From the NCBI GenBank assembly GCA_003117195.1, contig BDSI01000030.1:611211-675210 (forward strand): DNA of 64,000 nt, read 5' to 3'. Below, one piece after another: positions 24,301-36,400 of the stretch. Source of the DNA: Eudorina sp. 2006-703-Eu-15. Taxonomy: Eukaryota > Chlorophyta > Chlorophyceae > Chlamydomonadales > Volvocaceae. A model generated the notes under the pieces. That model did not search any database. It was not told the DNA's origin and saw only the letters and a program-made list of their open reading frames with translations. Each line of letters starts with the position of its first letter. Position 1 is the first letter of the stretch. Made by a program: the position numbers and the translations under genes.

Positions 24301-27300
24301 CCCGGTTTCATGACCAGCCCGCTAGCGGCTGTGGTCGGCGGTGCGGCGGCGGCGGCCGGCGTCAAACCCAGCAGCAGCTCTCGGCCGCCTTCTGCGGTGC
24401 TCAAGTCCGCTCTGTCGGAGATCAAGGAGACGCTGGTATTCAAGTACATCAAGGCCTCGGGGGCCCAGGATTTCATGCTGGGCCAGAAGCTGGCGTACGG
24501 GTCGGGCGTGTCGTGGCGCCTGGTGGAGCGGGGCGTGGAGCTTCACGTGCCAGATGTGTCGCAGCAGGTGGGTGGGTGGGTGTGTAAAAGATAACTGAGC
24601 CGCGAGAAGCGAAGTGGGTGTGGGTGTGGGTGTGTGCCGGAAATAGGGGATGGGCAAGCTGGCAGGTGGTGGGATGCCTGGGCGGCTCGAGGGGACGGTG
24701 CGCCGTCGAACCCAGATCGCGGGCGCGGGGCATACGACAGGCCCATAGCTAGCATGCAGGGGCGGCCTGCACGCCCGTGGGATCCAGCCAATCGCGTCGT
24801 TGTGGACTCTAGGGGACTCGAAACACCAAACGGAGCAGCCGCAAGCTAACAAAGCAGCTCGAAGCGGCGTACCGGCAGAAGACATCACGCAAAAGAAGGC
24901 CAGCACCCGTCCGACGTTTCCCCCGCGCTGCCCTGACCCCTTGTGCCGCCCGTTCTTGCTACTTAATCCCTCGACTCCCTACACCGGGTTCATCCGGTCC
25001 GCACAGCCCGGCATGTGGTTTTTCCGCACGTTGGAGAAGCCCAAAGGCGGGGCCTACTTCGCCGCGCCCATCGTGGGCAACAGCGGCGAGGTCATGGGCA
25101 TGCTCTGCGCGGACACCATGACCGCGGCCCAAGCAGAGGCGGAGGCAGCCGCGGCGGCGGCCGGTGCTGCCGTGGGCAGCCCTGCCGGCGACGCCGCAGC
25201 GGCGTCTGCCGCCTCGGCCTCCGCCGTGACCGACATGGGGTTCGTGCGCGGGCTGGCGGCGGCCATCGGCGAACGCGCGCGGCGTGACGCCGACGCGTAC
25301 GCGGAGGCAATGTTGGCGATGGCTCTGGAGGCGGGCGAGCAGGCGGTTCCGGAGCCGTCGCCGGCGCCGGTGGACCCGATGCTGTTCGTGCCGGGCGAGT
25401 CGGGCATCACGGGCGGCCTGAGGCTGTTCTCTGAGGCGCTCAGCATGCTGCGGCGCCTGACAGACGAGGAGCTTCAGGCGTTGACCAACCTTGACTCGCC
25501 CGACGATGTAAGGGGTGTGTTCATGGCGGAAGAATAAGTCAACGTGCAACGCGCATTATGAGATTGCGTGAGGGAAAGATGAGCGCCAGCAATGACAGCA
25601 AAAGCAGGCGCCCGTGTTGTCTCGTTCCTTACACGAGGTGCTCCGTGGATGTGCGGCGCCGATGTGCAGTACCAGATGGGACCGACCGTGGCTGCACAAA
25701 AGCAGTTTCCCTAAGTCCGATTGTTGGCACTTCCTCCGCCCACGTCCGCCACCCACGGGATGCCGCCAGATGCCATTCGACCAGAATGAAACGTTTTTCG
25801 AGTTCCATCACTCCCGTGTTTTGTTCCGGTTTGCCTGCCCATCCGTCCAGGTGACGCTGGCGGTGATCAAGTCCATCCTGGCTGCGGTGGGCGAAGTGGG
25901 CGCGGAGGACTGGTCCCACGCCCGTGCTCACATCAACCGAGAGCTTCTGGACCGGCTGCAAAGCATGGACCCGCAGCAGGCCTGGGCCGAGTGGCAGGCG
26001 CTGTGCAAGTGAGGGGGCCGGGGTTGCGGAAGCATTTCAGGGCCAGCTGCAAGGCCGGGTGGGCTATAAGAGGGAAATGGCCACGTCGCACCAGTCGCCT
26101 TGTACCGTCGGCGCGCGCTGCTGTGGAGGAGACTACGTTTCAGACAATCAGGCGCGCCCAGAAACAAAACCGTACCAACCCAACGCGCATTAAACAATGC
26201 AGGCCGGTGTCGACGATTGATGCGGCTCTGCAAGTTGGCATGCCGACCGAACGGTCGGCCTGTCCTTGCCGTCCTTGCCGTCCTTGCCGTCCTTGCCGTC
26301 CTTGCCGTCCCAATGTCCTGCAATATTGTCATGGCATCCGTGTGTTTCCAGAGCATTCCTAACCTGCCCTTCGCCCATGTTGAATATCAGCAAAGGTGTG
26401 GGGGAATGCGAGTACTACTGCCAACTTGCCATTCGGCCGTGTAAGCGGGGTTGCCTTGCTCCTGCCCGCGCGCGCCCGACCCCAGAGCTTTCACGCCGCT
26501 CAACGAGCTGTCCGCCTCGTCGCTGGACGCCGTGTCCACCGCGGACGATCAGCCCGGGGACCCGTCGCTGCGCGCCAGTATGGCGTTGGCGCGCTGGGCG
26601 GCCAGCGTGCGCATCGTGTCCGCGGCCCGGGCAATGCAGGTGAGGGAGGAGCATCAGACGGCGGTGACTTGACCGTTGCGGTCGCTGGACCGTGGGCACG
26701 GCAGAGCACTCATTTCGTTTGCCAGGCGGAGCCCTGGCTCTGCTCCATGCCGCCAGAGAAGTGCCGGTGTCTGTACTCATCGAGCACCGTCCCCGCGTGC
26801 GCCCTGATCCCCGCAGAACGTGCTTGAGGCCAAGCTGCAGCAAGCGAACGCGGCGCTGATGAAGACTTTCGGCGGCGACAGCTGCCACGCGCTGAACGAG
26901 CTGCGCTCCTACCGCGTGCCGCCGCCGCTCACGTTCGGCGTGCTGCAGTGCGTGCTCATGCTGTGCGGCAACGACGAGGAGGACTGCCGCAATTGGGCGC
27001 GCATGCGCACGTTGTGCAACCAAAGACTCATCAAGCGGCTGGTCACGTTGCGGCCTGGCCAGGTGGGGTTGTGACTTGTGAGGCGCCTTCCAGCAGTGGG
27101 AGGTATAGGCGGTGGTTGTAAGGCGCAGAGGCTTTCGCGGAGAGCGGTAAATGCAAAAGAGCAAAATGAGGTATAGCCGTCGTTAATCAGGAAATCATGA
27201 CCAGGGTGAAGATGAAGGATAGGCGGGGACTGTACAGCGACGGCCGCGTGGATCACCGGCAATTGCGTAGTCGGTAATCACAGGACAGTGGATGGATGGA

Positions 27301-27589
27301 TGACGATCAACACACTTGCCGGATACTGCAACCGATGTGGGTCGGGCGGGTTTCCTCGCTCAGCACTCGCCGTCAGGCCTGCGTGATATCCTGATTTGGT
27401 CTGGGCGTGGTCCATGCTGTTGACCCTGCCCGTTCCTGCTGTGCGCCGCAGGTGCCCCGCCGCGTGTTCAAGGCGGTCAAGCGGCTGGTGAGCGACCTGG
27501 TCGAGGGCGAGGTGAAGCAGGAGAGCGTGGCCACGTTCAGCCTGTACCGCTGGCTCTGCGAGTTCACCAAGCTCGCGGCCGTCGCATAG
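21352..27589 (+). CDS. Coiled-coil protein with GAF-like and dynein-stalk-like C-terminal regions
   Basis: Thirteen exons read by eye: 21352-21504, 21593-21667, 21736-21810, 22045-22248, 22809-22955, 23171-23308, 23456-23518, 23827-24567, 25007-25507, 25851-26008, 26486-26639, 26817-27062, 27452-27589. Frame is kept throughout, giving 930 residues. The start is Pro/Ala-rich (MASGPPKDGAKEPAKPRP). Residues about 235-370 are charged coiled coil. Residues about 480-570 look like a GAF fold, with a conserved PIVGNSGEVMGMLCADTM strand. The C-terminal 230 residues resemble the dynein heavy-chain microtubule-binding stalk: LNELRSYRVPPPLTFGVLQC matches the 'KPP' helix, and QVPRRVFKAVKRLV followed by SLYRWLCEF matches the return helix. 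Vertebrate EFCAB5 is, to my recollection, a protein with both regions; no EF-hand is seen here. A ciliary or microtubule role is inference. Least certain are the donor at 22249 (another at 22288) and the acceptor at 25007. Confidence 0.65.
26262..26309 (+). repeat. Nine-base intronic minisatellite, GTCCTTGCC, 5 copies
   Basis: Five perfect nine-base units plus a partial one, inside the intron between 26008 and 26486 of the dynein-stalk-like gene. The pyrimidine-rich plus strand could act as a weak polypyrimidine tract, but the acceptor used is far downstream. Confidence 0.95.
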
Positions 27590-30485
27590 GCGGGTATCGC
27601 ACGTACAGTCAGCCGCCAGGTCAGCTCGTTCCTGGGCAGGTGGTCCATCGGCGGTGCCGTAAACCGATGTGGAGGACCTCGCCGTTAAGCATTGGTTTGG
27701 GATGGGATCGTCATCCAACCGATGGTGGGAGCCCCGTGGTTCGATGTACTTTTCGGGTCTTGTGGAATGCACAGCTGTGAAGGGCCGTGCTGTGCTTGAC
27801 AGGCGTCGATGCACAAATATTAGCGGTCCGTTGGGCTCGCGATCAGCTGTTGCGCGCAGCAGCACTTTCTGCCATGCGATGCGATTCATCTGTAGCGCAG
27901 GCGGCCAGACGACGGTCCGTTTTCATGCGGAGGCCGCTCATGGCATATCAATTTGGGGGAGACTGTTATCGGTTTGCTATGCAAAATTGTTGCGAGCGGG
28001 CTGCCGTGTGGCCGAAGAGGGCCACCTCGGCACACGAGATTGAAACGCGTCGGCTTGATGGGTCAAGAGTCGTTTCCGCCGGCTTGACCAGGGGAGGGTC
28101 CCCCCCGGCAAGCGTGCGTCGTGCGGTGGATGTCGTCGTGCGCAAGCCGTCAGGCATCCTTCGGACGGACCTTGTGTCTGCAAATATGCCGGTGCAGCGG
28201 GCCCATGCATCGTTTTGGGGGCTCGATGGCGCAGGGAGTTTGCGTGTTGGTCTGGGTGGGTCTGCCGATCCGCTGGGCTCACATGGTGTGCGAGCCTCGG
28301 GGCATCACCAGCAAGAAGCAAGCCCCGTAATCGCCGTTTGCGCACGTTGCACAAAAAACCGAGGGGCGTGTTCGCCGAACAAGACAGCACGCAGCAATAT
28401 CGCGACTGCCATAGCGTATTGTGGTGTGGGTTAGGTCGAGAGGATTGATGAGCTTAGCAATTGATAGCGCTGCACCTGCATCGTCGGCATCGCTTCGGCG
28501 GTTTGAGGTGCGGGATGGCTAGGGGCGCAAGACGCTCGTGGCGAAGTCCCACACACGCCCGGGGATGTGTGAGCTGCCGCAAGTAGGTGATGTGTGCAGG
28601 GTGTCATGCGGCCTCGCAAGTATTGGTACCAGTACGGTTTCACAGCAGCAGGGAGGTGTGGGGCTTGAAGGCTGTGGTGAGCCTCAGGGAGTGCGCATTC
28701 GCCCAGGGGGTCACAGGTGGGCGCCCATCACTGATGGGGCGGCTGCATATGGCCGCGCAGGCGAGTAGATGGGTAGGCGAATGGGCATTTTGGCGTATTG
28801 GTTTTTTTTGACACAACGCGGCGCCGTGCCATGACAGAAACGGGCTGCGGCAAGGCCGTGCAGCCGTTCGGCGATGCATCGGGGCCATCCCCTTTACCGG
28901 TGGACCCATGTTCACTGCGCCGCGCCTGTGTCGATGGAATCTATGGAAGACCAAAACTTGGCGCTTGACTGGCCCTCAGGCAATACAACCAGACAACCTG
29001 GACGGCCCTGTCACTCACCAGGGCAAACTCATCGTAGCACAGACCGATGGCCACTAGGGGACACTGCAAACCGACCCTTCCGTAAACCCGAACCTCACAT
29101 GTGTCCTTCCGCTCTGTGCTGAGGTCTCTGCGCTTCCGCCGGCCACCAGCCACCCTTGGCGCTTGACACGGATGAATGCAGGTTACGCCCGGCCCTCAGG
29201 AATTACGGCCACTCGAAATGGCCTCGCACCTGCCTCCAATCCAGGCGAACCTCAAACGCACGCTAGAACGCGAAGGCCTAACACTGCACCATCTAATGAG
29301 TGATGATTGCGCAGGGATCCGCAGAGAAACATGCATTGCCAAAACTACGGCCGTTATGTGTCGAAAGCGCCCCCTTCACGCTGCTGCCGACAACAAACCC
29401 TGGCCACAACGTTCACGTCAGTTGCGGTCGCGCGTATGCGCAACACCATCCGCGGTACCGGTGTTCGCGTCGCCGGAGAGTGCCGGCACCCGAACATCCA
29501 GCCCTGAAGACGACGATGACAGTTGCCTTGATGACATAAGTGCAGGAATACCGGCCCGCGGAAAATGTTATGCTTGATGGACAGGAGCTCCGACAGTGTC
29601 AATTGAACAGGATTGAACGGCGTTAAAACCCTTGGGGCCGCTTAGGACATGAAGCTCGCAGATTTACTGGATCGACAATTTGCTCCATGATTGTGGAAAG
29701 CTACTCAAGCAGTTCAAGATCGGGTAGGGATGATATCCTAGCGAAGAGCTCTTGCGATTGGGCATCCGGGCAAGTTCACCCGGAAGGACGACCGGGCCCG
29801 GCCCTTGCAAGTCCAACATATCTTTTCCACATAATGTTGAAAGTGCAATGAGGCAAGATAAATCGCTGAGGTATGCAGCACAAAGCCAGCTCCTCCTTGC
29901 ATGCTGCGCACACAAACGGCCTCCGTTCGAACCCAGTTTCGTACCTACATACTAGTCTAGGACAGCCGTAGCAATGCGCCAGCAGCAGAACATGAACACC
30001 GTGATTTAATCGTATCCGACGGGGCGACCCGAAGGCCAGTTTTGTTAACGCATGGTGTACTTGCGTGCAGTTGTTTGAGACAGCATTTCCTGGCGCATGT
30101 TGCAGGTCATTGATTCATTTCTTGATGAAAGATCTTTGTCCGGGTAGCGCGTCGGTGCTTGGGCGGACATATATCACCGTGTCCGGGTTGTACCTGCATA
30201 GGTCTGCACATCTTTCTAGCAGCACGACGCCACTCCTTCTTGTGGTATGGAAATTACCCAATGTGCTGTTCGGTGGAAGGCCAGCCCTGCCGTATAGCTC
30301 ATTGACAATAAACGATTACGGAATCAAGGTGGTTAAGTTCGTTGCGAGTAGCAGTTCCTTTATCAATTGCAGTCGACCTAGGCCCTCATACAAAAGCCTG
30401 TCTTAAGTAAAGCAACTTAAATACTCATTTCAGCAAGACAACACAACCAGGACCATGAATAGACCTTTCTGTTGAATTTCCCGAT
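27590..30485. other. Intergenic region, 2.9 kb
   Basis: No gene I can support. The open frame 29176-29577 (+) ends with an acidic SPEDDDDSCLDD-type stretch but has no start context, domain or splice partner. The frame 27787-28434 (+) has no domain. Composition becomes more AT-rich after 29600. The last few hundred bases are the presumed promoter of fibrocystin-like gene A, where TAAACGATTACGG and similar AT-rich words occur near 30300-30420. Confidence 0.5.
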
Positions 30486-33400
30486 ATGATGACGGCGTTT
30501 CTTGAGGTTCTCCTGACCATAGCCTTGGCATTGCTGCCAGGCACAGTTACTGCGGTGACCATCTCCTCCATAAGTCCACAGTATGGCAGCGTCGCCGGTG
30601 GCACAAGGTGAGGTCACTTCGACTCGGTTACGCATGCGGACACAGTTCGCTGAACTCCTCCTTATGCCATCCCTTTCAGGCTTACAATCAGTGGTACAGA
30701 TTTTGGTGATATGTACTCGGAGATGGCTGTCGTTTACGTGGGTTCGTTCCCCTGCAGCGTAATCATGCACCTGTCAAGCAGTGAGCTCGTAAGTTTTTCC
30801 TTTATATGTAGGCCTACAGGCATGTAAAAGCTTGCCCTCATTTCCTGATATTTAACCTTGTTCTTTTCCGATGTTCAGCTGACCTGCGAGACCTCGGCCG
30901 GCATAGCGGGTACCTATCTTGTCGCTGTATATGTCAGTGGGCAGGACCCTGTCGACTATTATGGCTTCACGTACAGCGACTATTACTCGCCAAGTAAGTT
31001 CCGTGCCATGGTTTTCGTTTCCGGTGTACATTTGGGTTATGTAAGCACCTCGAAGGGCGCTTCCTGGCACGCATTGGTAGGGCACACAACTGTGCAATAG
31101 CTACCAGAAGGTATGCATGACAGCCTGGCGGTAATGGCACAAAGCAAACCTGCCTTCGCATCGGGTAATTTGGATCTTGTTCTTTCTGACCCTCCGCTCT
31201 CCCGTGCATTACAATGCTATTGCCTTCAGGTTTCAAAGCAGTATCGCCTTACGCAGGGCGTTCCGGAACCTTTATAAATCTTTATGGTGACGCGACCGAT
31301 AGGTTGCAAAACACGGACTGCCCCGCGAAGACGTGGGGTGATGTCGACTGCGTGGGGAGCATTACCGTCGGTGATTATAACTGCCGTCAGGATCCATCTG
31401 TCCCTGGCACCGGCATCAACTTCACGTACAGTTCGACGCAGCGTTACGGTACTTACCTGTACTCGATCGGATGCTCGCTCCCCACTCCAGACGTCAGCAA
31501 CACCCAGGTGCGAAATCAACACAACAGTTGTTTCAGGTTTCCCACGGAAGCCTGCCGTGCGCTAGTTTGGCTGGAAGCTGGCGCTGGTGCGCAAGTTGCT
31601 GGAGGGGGTCGGGACGCTCGCCATGCCCTGGCCCATTCGTCTGTTCCCCCCTTGCTCTACCCCCGTAGACTGCCATTGGAACGGCCAAGAACCTGAATGT
31701 GAGCATCCACTTTGAAGCGAGCATGCGTGGCGGCATGCCGCGCACCCTTCGTTCCACCTACAAATACACGGCGGACGGTACCCCCTACCAGTTTCAGCTA
31801 TACCCAGAGGTGACTGCAATCACCCCGGCCGTGGGCTCCAACGCCGGCGGCACGCTGCTGAACATCACGGGTCGCGGGTTCCCAGACCTCGCCATGGACC
31901 TGGGTGACGTGGTCAACGTCTCGATCGCGGGCGTGCCGTGCACCGTTGTCAACAGCACGTACGACACAATTTTCTGCGTCACAGGCCCCAAGCCCGACAG
32001 CATGCCCTTCTCGTACATGTCTGTCGGGGGCCTGTATCCCGGCATGCGCGGTATTGAGTACGAGTTTTACAATGTATCGTCGAAGCTGGCGGGCATTGCC
32101 GACGGTTGGAAGCTGAACAAAACCATCACTTTGAACAACAATCCGTATGGGACCGGATCGTTCAAGACAGTCTTGACGAGCGGCTGGGAGGCAGCCGACT
32201 ACAGCACAACTGGTTATTGCAGTTTAATGAAGGCATTCTTCATCCCCCCGCGCACCTCAAACTACAGGTATGGTGCTACGAGACATTCGGGACAGGGCAA
32301 AGCATGGGGGGATTACGGGCAAAAGGGAGGCGTGTTGCGCGCGCGCAAGGGCGACGCCTCTGAAACAGTACTGACATTCTTTGGCACAATTAGTGATTTG
32401 TTCGGAGCACCTCGGAATCAGCTTCGCAATTTGGCATGAGGAAGATGCGGCGCTGGTTGCGGCGCCAGCTGTTATTGCTTCTGGCGACCCGATGGCCGGT
32501 GGCCGGTTGTGTTGAGAGCGCGCAGGCGCGGCGAACTAAGGTGATGTTGGCCTTACTTGCCGACCGTGCCCCCTCCCAATACCGCACACTGCAGCTTCTA
32601 CGTGCAAGCCGACGACTTCGCCCTTGTGAACGCCACCTGGCGCCAAGTAAGTCCCTGCTGGGGACAGGAGCGGGAGGGATATAGGCCGTTATTTCGAGGG
32701 CGCGAAAGCCGCCTGCCGATGTGGAGGAAAGGAGGGAGGCGCGCGTGGCGGTGATCCGCATTGGGCGCTGTACGGATCCCCTGCTGTTGGTTTGCGGCGC
32801 AGATGTCTTTCGAATTGCAGGTTGCCGTGTAGAGAGCCGTGACCGCCGTGACGGGGCGCTGTTTGCTTGACCATGCATGGGGTCAGCCTGACGGCCCCTC
32901 CCGGGCGCCCCTCTGTCCGAACGATGCCTGAACCCCCCACAGAGCAACGGCATCGGCACCAGTGAGACGTTGGTCAGCCTGAGTTCCTGGACGTACATAG
33001 ACAACTACTTCCAGTACGCGGCACAGCGCTCGCGAGTGCTGCCCCTCACTGCCGGCCAGCCGGTCCTGTTCGAGTCGGCGCACTGCAATCCCTACTCTGT
33101 AGGGACGCAGCAGATTGCCGTGCGCATGGAGGTTCCGGAGCCACAAATGAACTCCCTTTCGGAGAAGCAGAGCGTCTACGCCAGCTCGATCCTGGTGCCG
33201 CGCTCCGTCGCCATCCATTACCTGTACGGCGCGGGTGCGAACTCGACCGTATGGACCGTCAACGTGACCTCGAGCAACGACACGAAGCTCAACAGCACCT
33301 CACTGGCCCTGGAGCTGACCTTCACCTTCAACGGCACGCTCACCCCGGTCATGATAGCCTCGCGCGGCGGCAGCCTCGACAACAACACCTGCGTGGCGGG

Positions 33401-36400
33401 GACACGCGTGGTGGTGCTGCCGCTGCTTGCCACTGGAGCTGATATGACGGGCTTGATTGAGGCGGCCTTTGGCGCCGCCAACAGCCTCGGCAGCAACACC
33501 ACGGCTTTTGGCGTGCTGCGGTACCGCATACCTGGGCTGCTGTCGGTGCAGATTGGCATGGACTCGGACCAAGCGCATTCGATGGGGTTGACCATTGCGC
33601 TGGCGCGCCTGGTGATGGTTCCCCCCAGCGCGCCACTGCTCAGCTCGCCGTGCGGCAACGCAACCACCGTCTACTCGTCGCCGCCCCCGTCATCGCTGGT
33701 GTCGGACGCGCAGCTGGCGGCCGCCACAGCGGGCATGCTGGTCATCCTGGAGCAGGGACACCCCACGGCGGCAGTCGCCCCCGGTGGCTACTTCACGCTG
33801 CGCCTGGCCACCCGTACGGACACCGCCATCAGCCTCTCGTACGACACCAACGCGACCATCATATGGTCGGCGATTAACAACCTGACCGGGAATCACAACA
33901 ACTACCCCAGCGCGCCCGTCACGCGTCGTGTGGGCGCCTACCTGGCACGTGTGTGGAATGCCACGTTCTCCATCTACTACTGGAACAACGTCGCCGAACT
34001 GGTCGCGGAGCCCAACGATCGCAGTCCCATGGGCGTGGATGCGTATGTTGAGACACGGCGCTCCAACCCGCCCCTGACCGGCTCCTTCCGTGTGGCCTTC
34101 GGCAACAACTGCGGCTATGTGGACATTGCCGTCACGGACGCTGCGGAAACGGTGCGGCAGAAGCTGGGCATTCTGCCGGGCCTGGCGACGCCTGTGGCTG
34201 TGGACTACAATGGTGCCACCACCTGGGGCTACAACTACACCGTCACGTTCGACCCCGTCAAAAACCCGGGCGACCAGCCGCAACTTCGCGTGGTCGACGT
34301 ATCCGGCCTGCAGGGCATTGGCGTGAGCGCGGTCGTGAACACCATCGTGGATGGCTCCACGGACGCTTTCTACGCGCCCATCCCCACGGAGTTCCTGCGC
34401 CTGGCGGTTTCGGCGCCAGATGCGGTCAACCTGTCGGTCAACTCGGTGCCGTCGGCTTGCGCGGATGCGTCCGGCATCTGCGGCTTCCAGTACTCGGATG
34501 CCGCCACGCCGCACATCACGGGCGTGTCCCCATCGAGCCTGACGTTCGTGTCGGAGACCAGCCAGCCGCTGACCATCATGGGGTCGGGCTTCGCGGCCGG
34601 CACCGGCGGCGTGGAGGTGCTGGTGGGCACGGCGGTGTGCAACACCACGTCCGTCACCGACACGCAGATTATCTGCAACGTGCCGGACACGGCCCCCGCG
34701 GGCATCCGCCTCGTGACGGTCAACGTGGCGGGCCTGGGCTTTGCAGATGGCGCGCAGAACATCACCCTGGAGACGCTCTACGTGACTGGCATCAGCCCGT
34801 CCCCGGCAGTGGTGACCTCGAGCGGGCTGTCTGTGCTCAACTTCACGGGCAAGGGCTTTGACAGTGTCAACTGCGCCAACAACAGGCTGACTGTCGGCGG
34901 CGTCGCGTGCGGTATCTTGGCCTGCGGCTCGCACTTCCTCACTGTTCTGTACCCGGGCGGCACGGTGGCTTCGGCGGCCGCCATCACGGCGGAGGTGCTA
35001 GAGAACACGCAGCCCATCGATACGGACACGCCCGCGGGGCTCACCGTCCAGGTCTCAGCCACCGGTCCGGCGATCAGCTCCGTGACCCCGGTCCGGCTGC
35101 CGGGCATGGGCGGCCCGGTCACGGTCTCTCTCTCGGGCGTACTCCCCAGCGAAGTCACAGCTGTCTACATGATTCCGAAGCTGACCGCATTAGGCGATTA
35201 CACCGTCCTCTCTTCGGCCATTGCCAAGCGCGCGCTCTGCACTGCCCTGACCACCGGCAGCGACTCGGTCACCTGCGTGGCGCCGGCGCTGCGCAACGCC
35301 GAGTACAACGTGCTGGCGGTGCTGTCCTCGGGCCTGGAGCTGGTGTCCACGGATGCCGTCCGCTTTGAGCTCTTCGTCACCAACGTGACACCCAACCTGG
35401 GCAGCATCGGCGGCGGCACCACCGTCACCATCACCGGCACGGGCTTCAACACAAATGCGAGCGGCAACGCCGTGTTCATGTTGGTTCCTGTTTCCTCCAC
35501 CTTCCTGAACGGCATCGTGGAGTGCCTGGTCACGTCTGCGACGACGACGACGCTGACGTGCGTGACGCAGGCCCACATGGCTGCCAACGCCGACGCCGAC
35601 GACCCGAGGGCGCTCAAGGTCATGCCCGTGGCCACGCAGCCCAAGGCGGTACAGGTGGTGCTGTGCGACCCCGGGTTTAACAGCACCATCCTGCGCGGGT
35701 ATTGTTGGTCGCTTGATGACACGCCGCGCGCTAGTTGCCTATCGTCGGACCCCGCGGCCTGCAACTTTGGGTGAGTTTCATGGCTGTATACGGGATCCGG
35801 CTCTGGAAGATGGGTGTCGGGATTGTGCCGCTTGCGGCGGGCAACGGGCAATGAGGGGATGGAGAGGGAGGGGTTGGCGTATCTGCGCTAGGTGGGCACG
35901 GGAGGAGGGCAGAGCTCGATCTAGCGAACGGTTTGGGTTGGGATTCTCTAGTCACCTAGAGAGGCTGTGAGGAGGCTAAACAGTGGTAGGTACAGCTTCT
36001 AAACATTATTGCTAATGCGCCCGCTTGGGATATGTTGCCCGGCTGTCTAACCAAGCCCTTCGCGGGCCCGTGGTTTTGCGCGTCCCCCTCGCAGGTACGC
36101 CACCGACCTGACGCCTGAGATTGCCGGGGCGTCGCCCCGCGTTGGCTACGGCGGCCAGTCAGTGTCCATCGGCGGCTCCTACATGCAAGACATTACCATT
36201 GTCGAGTTCAAACAGAACGATGTCATCATGGGCTACGGTGTCGACGTCTCCGCAGGTCCCTATGGCGTCACCTGCACGGTTCCAGACCTGCGCCCCGGCG
36301 TGTACACCCTCCTGCTCCAGAAGGCCAACGGGGAACTGTCGGTGGACCCCTACGGCCTGGGTGTCTACACGGTGCAGGCGACCATCACAGCCCTGGACGG

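Noticed and set aside
29176..29577. 133-codon open frame with an acidic end, considered as a small gene
   Set aside because: No recognisable family, no clear start or splice signals, and three overlapping frames are equally open.
33690..34934. 414-codon minus-strand open frame opposite exon 7 of gene A
   Set aside because: His/Arg/Gly-rich antisense shadow of GC-rich coding sequence. The plus strand has clear IPT repeats and a paralogue with the same frame.
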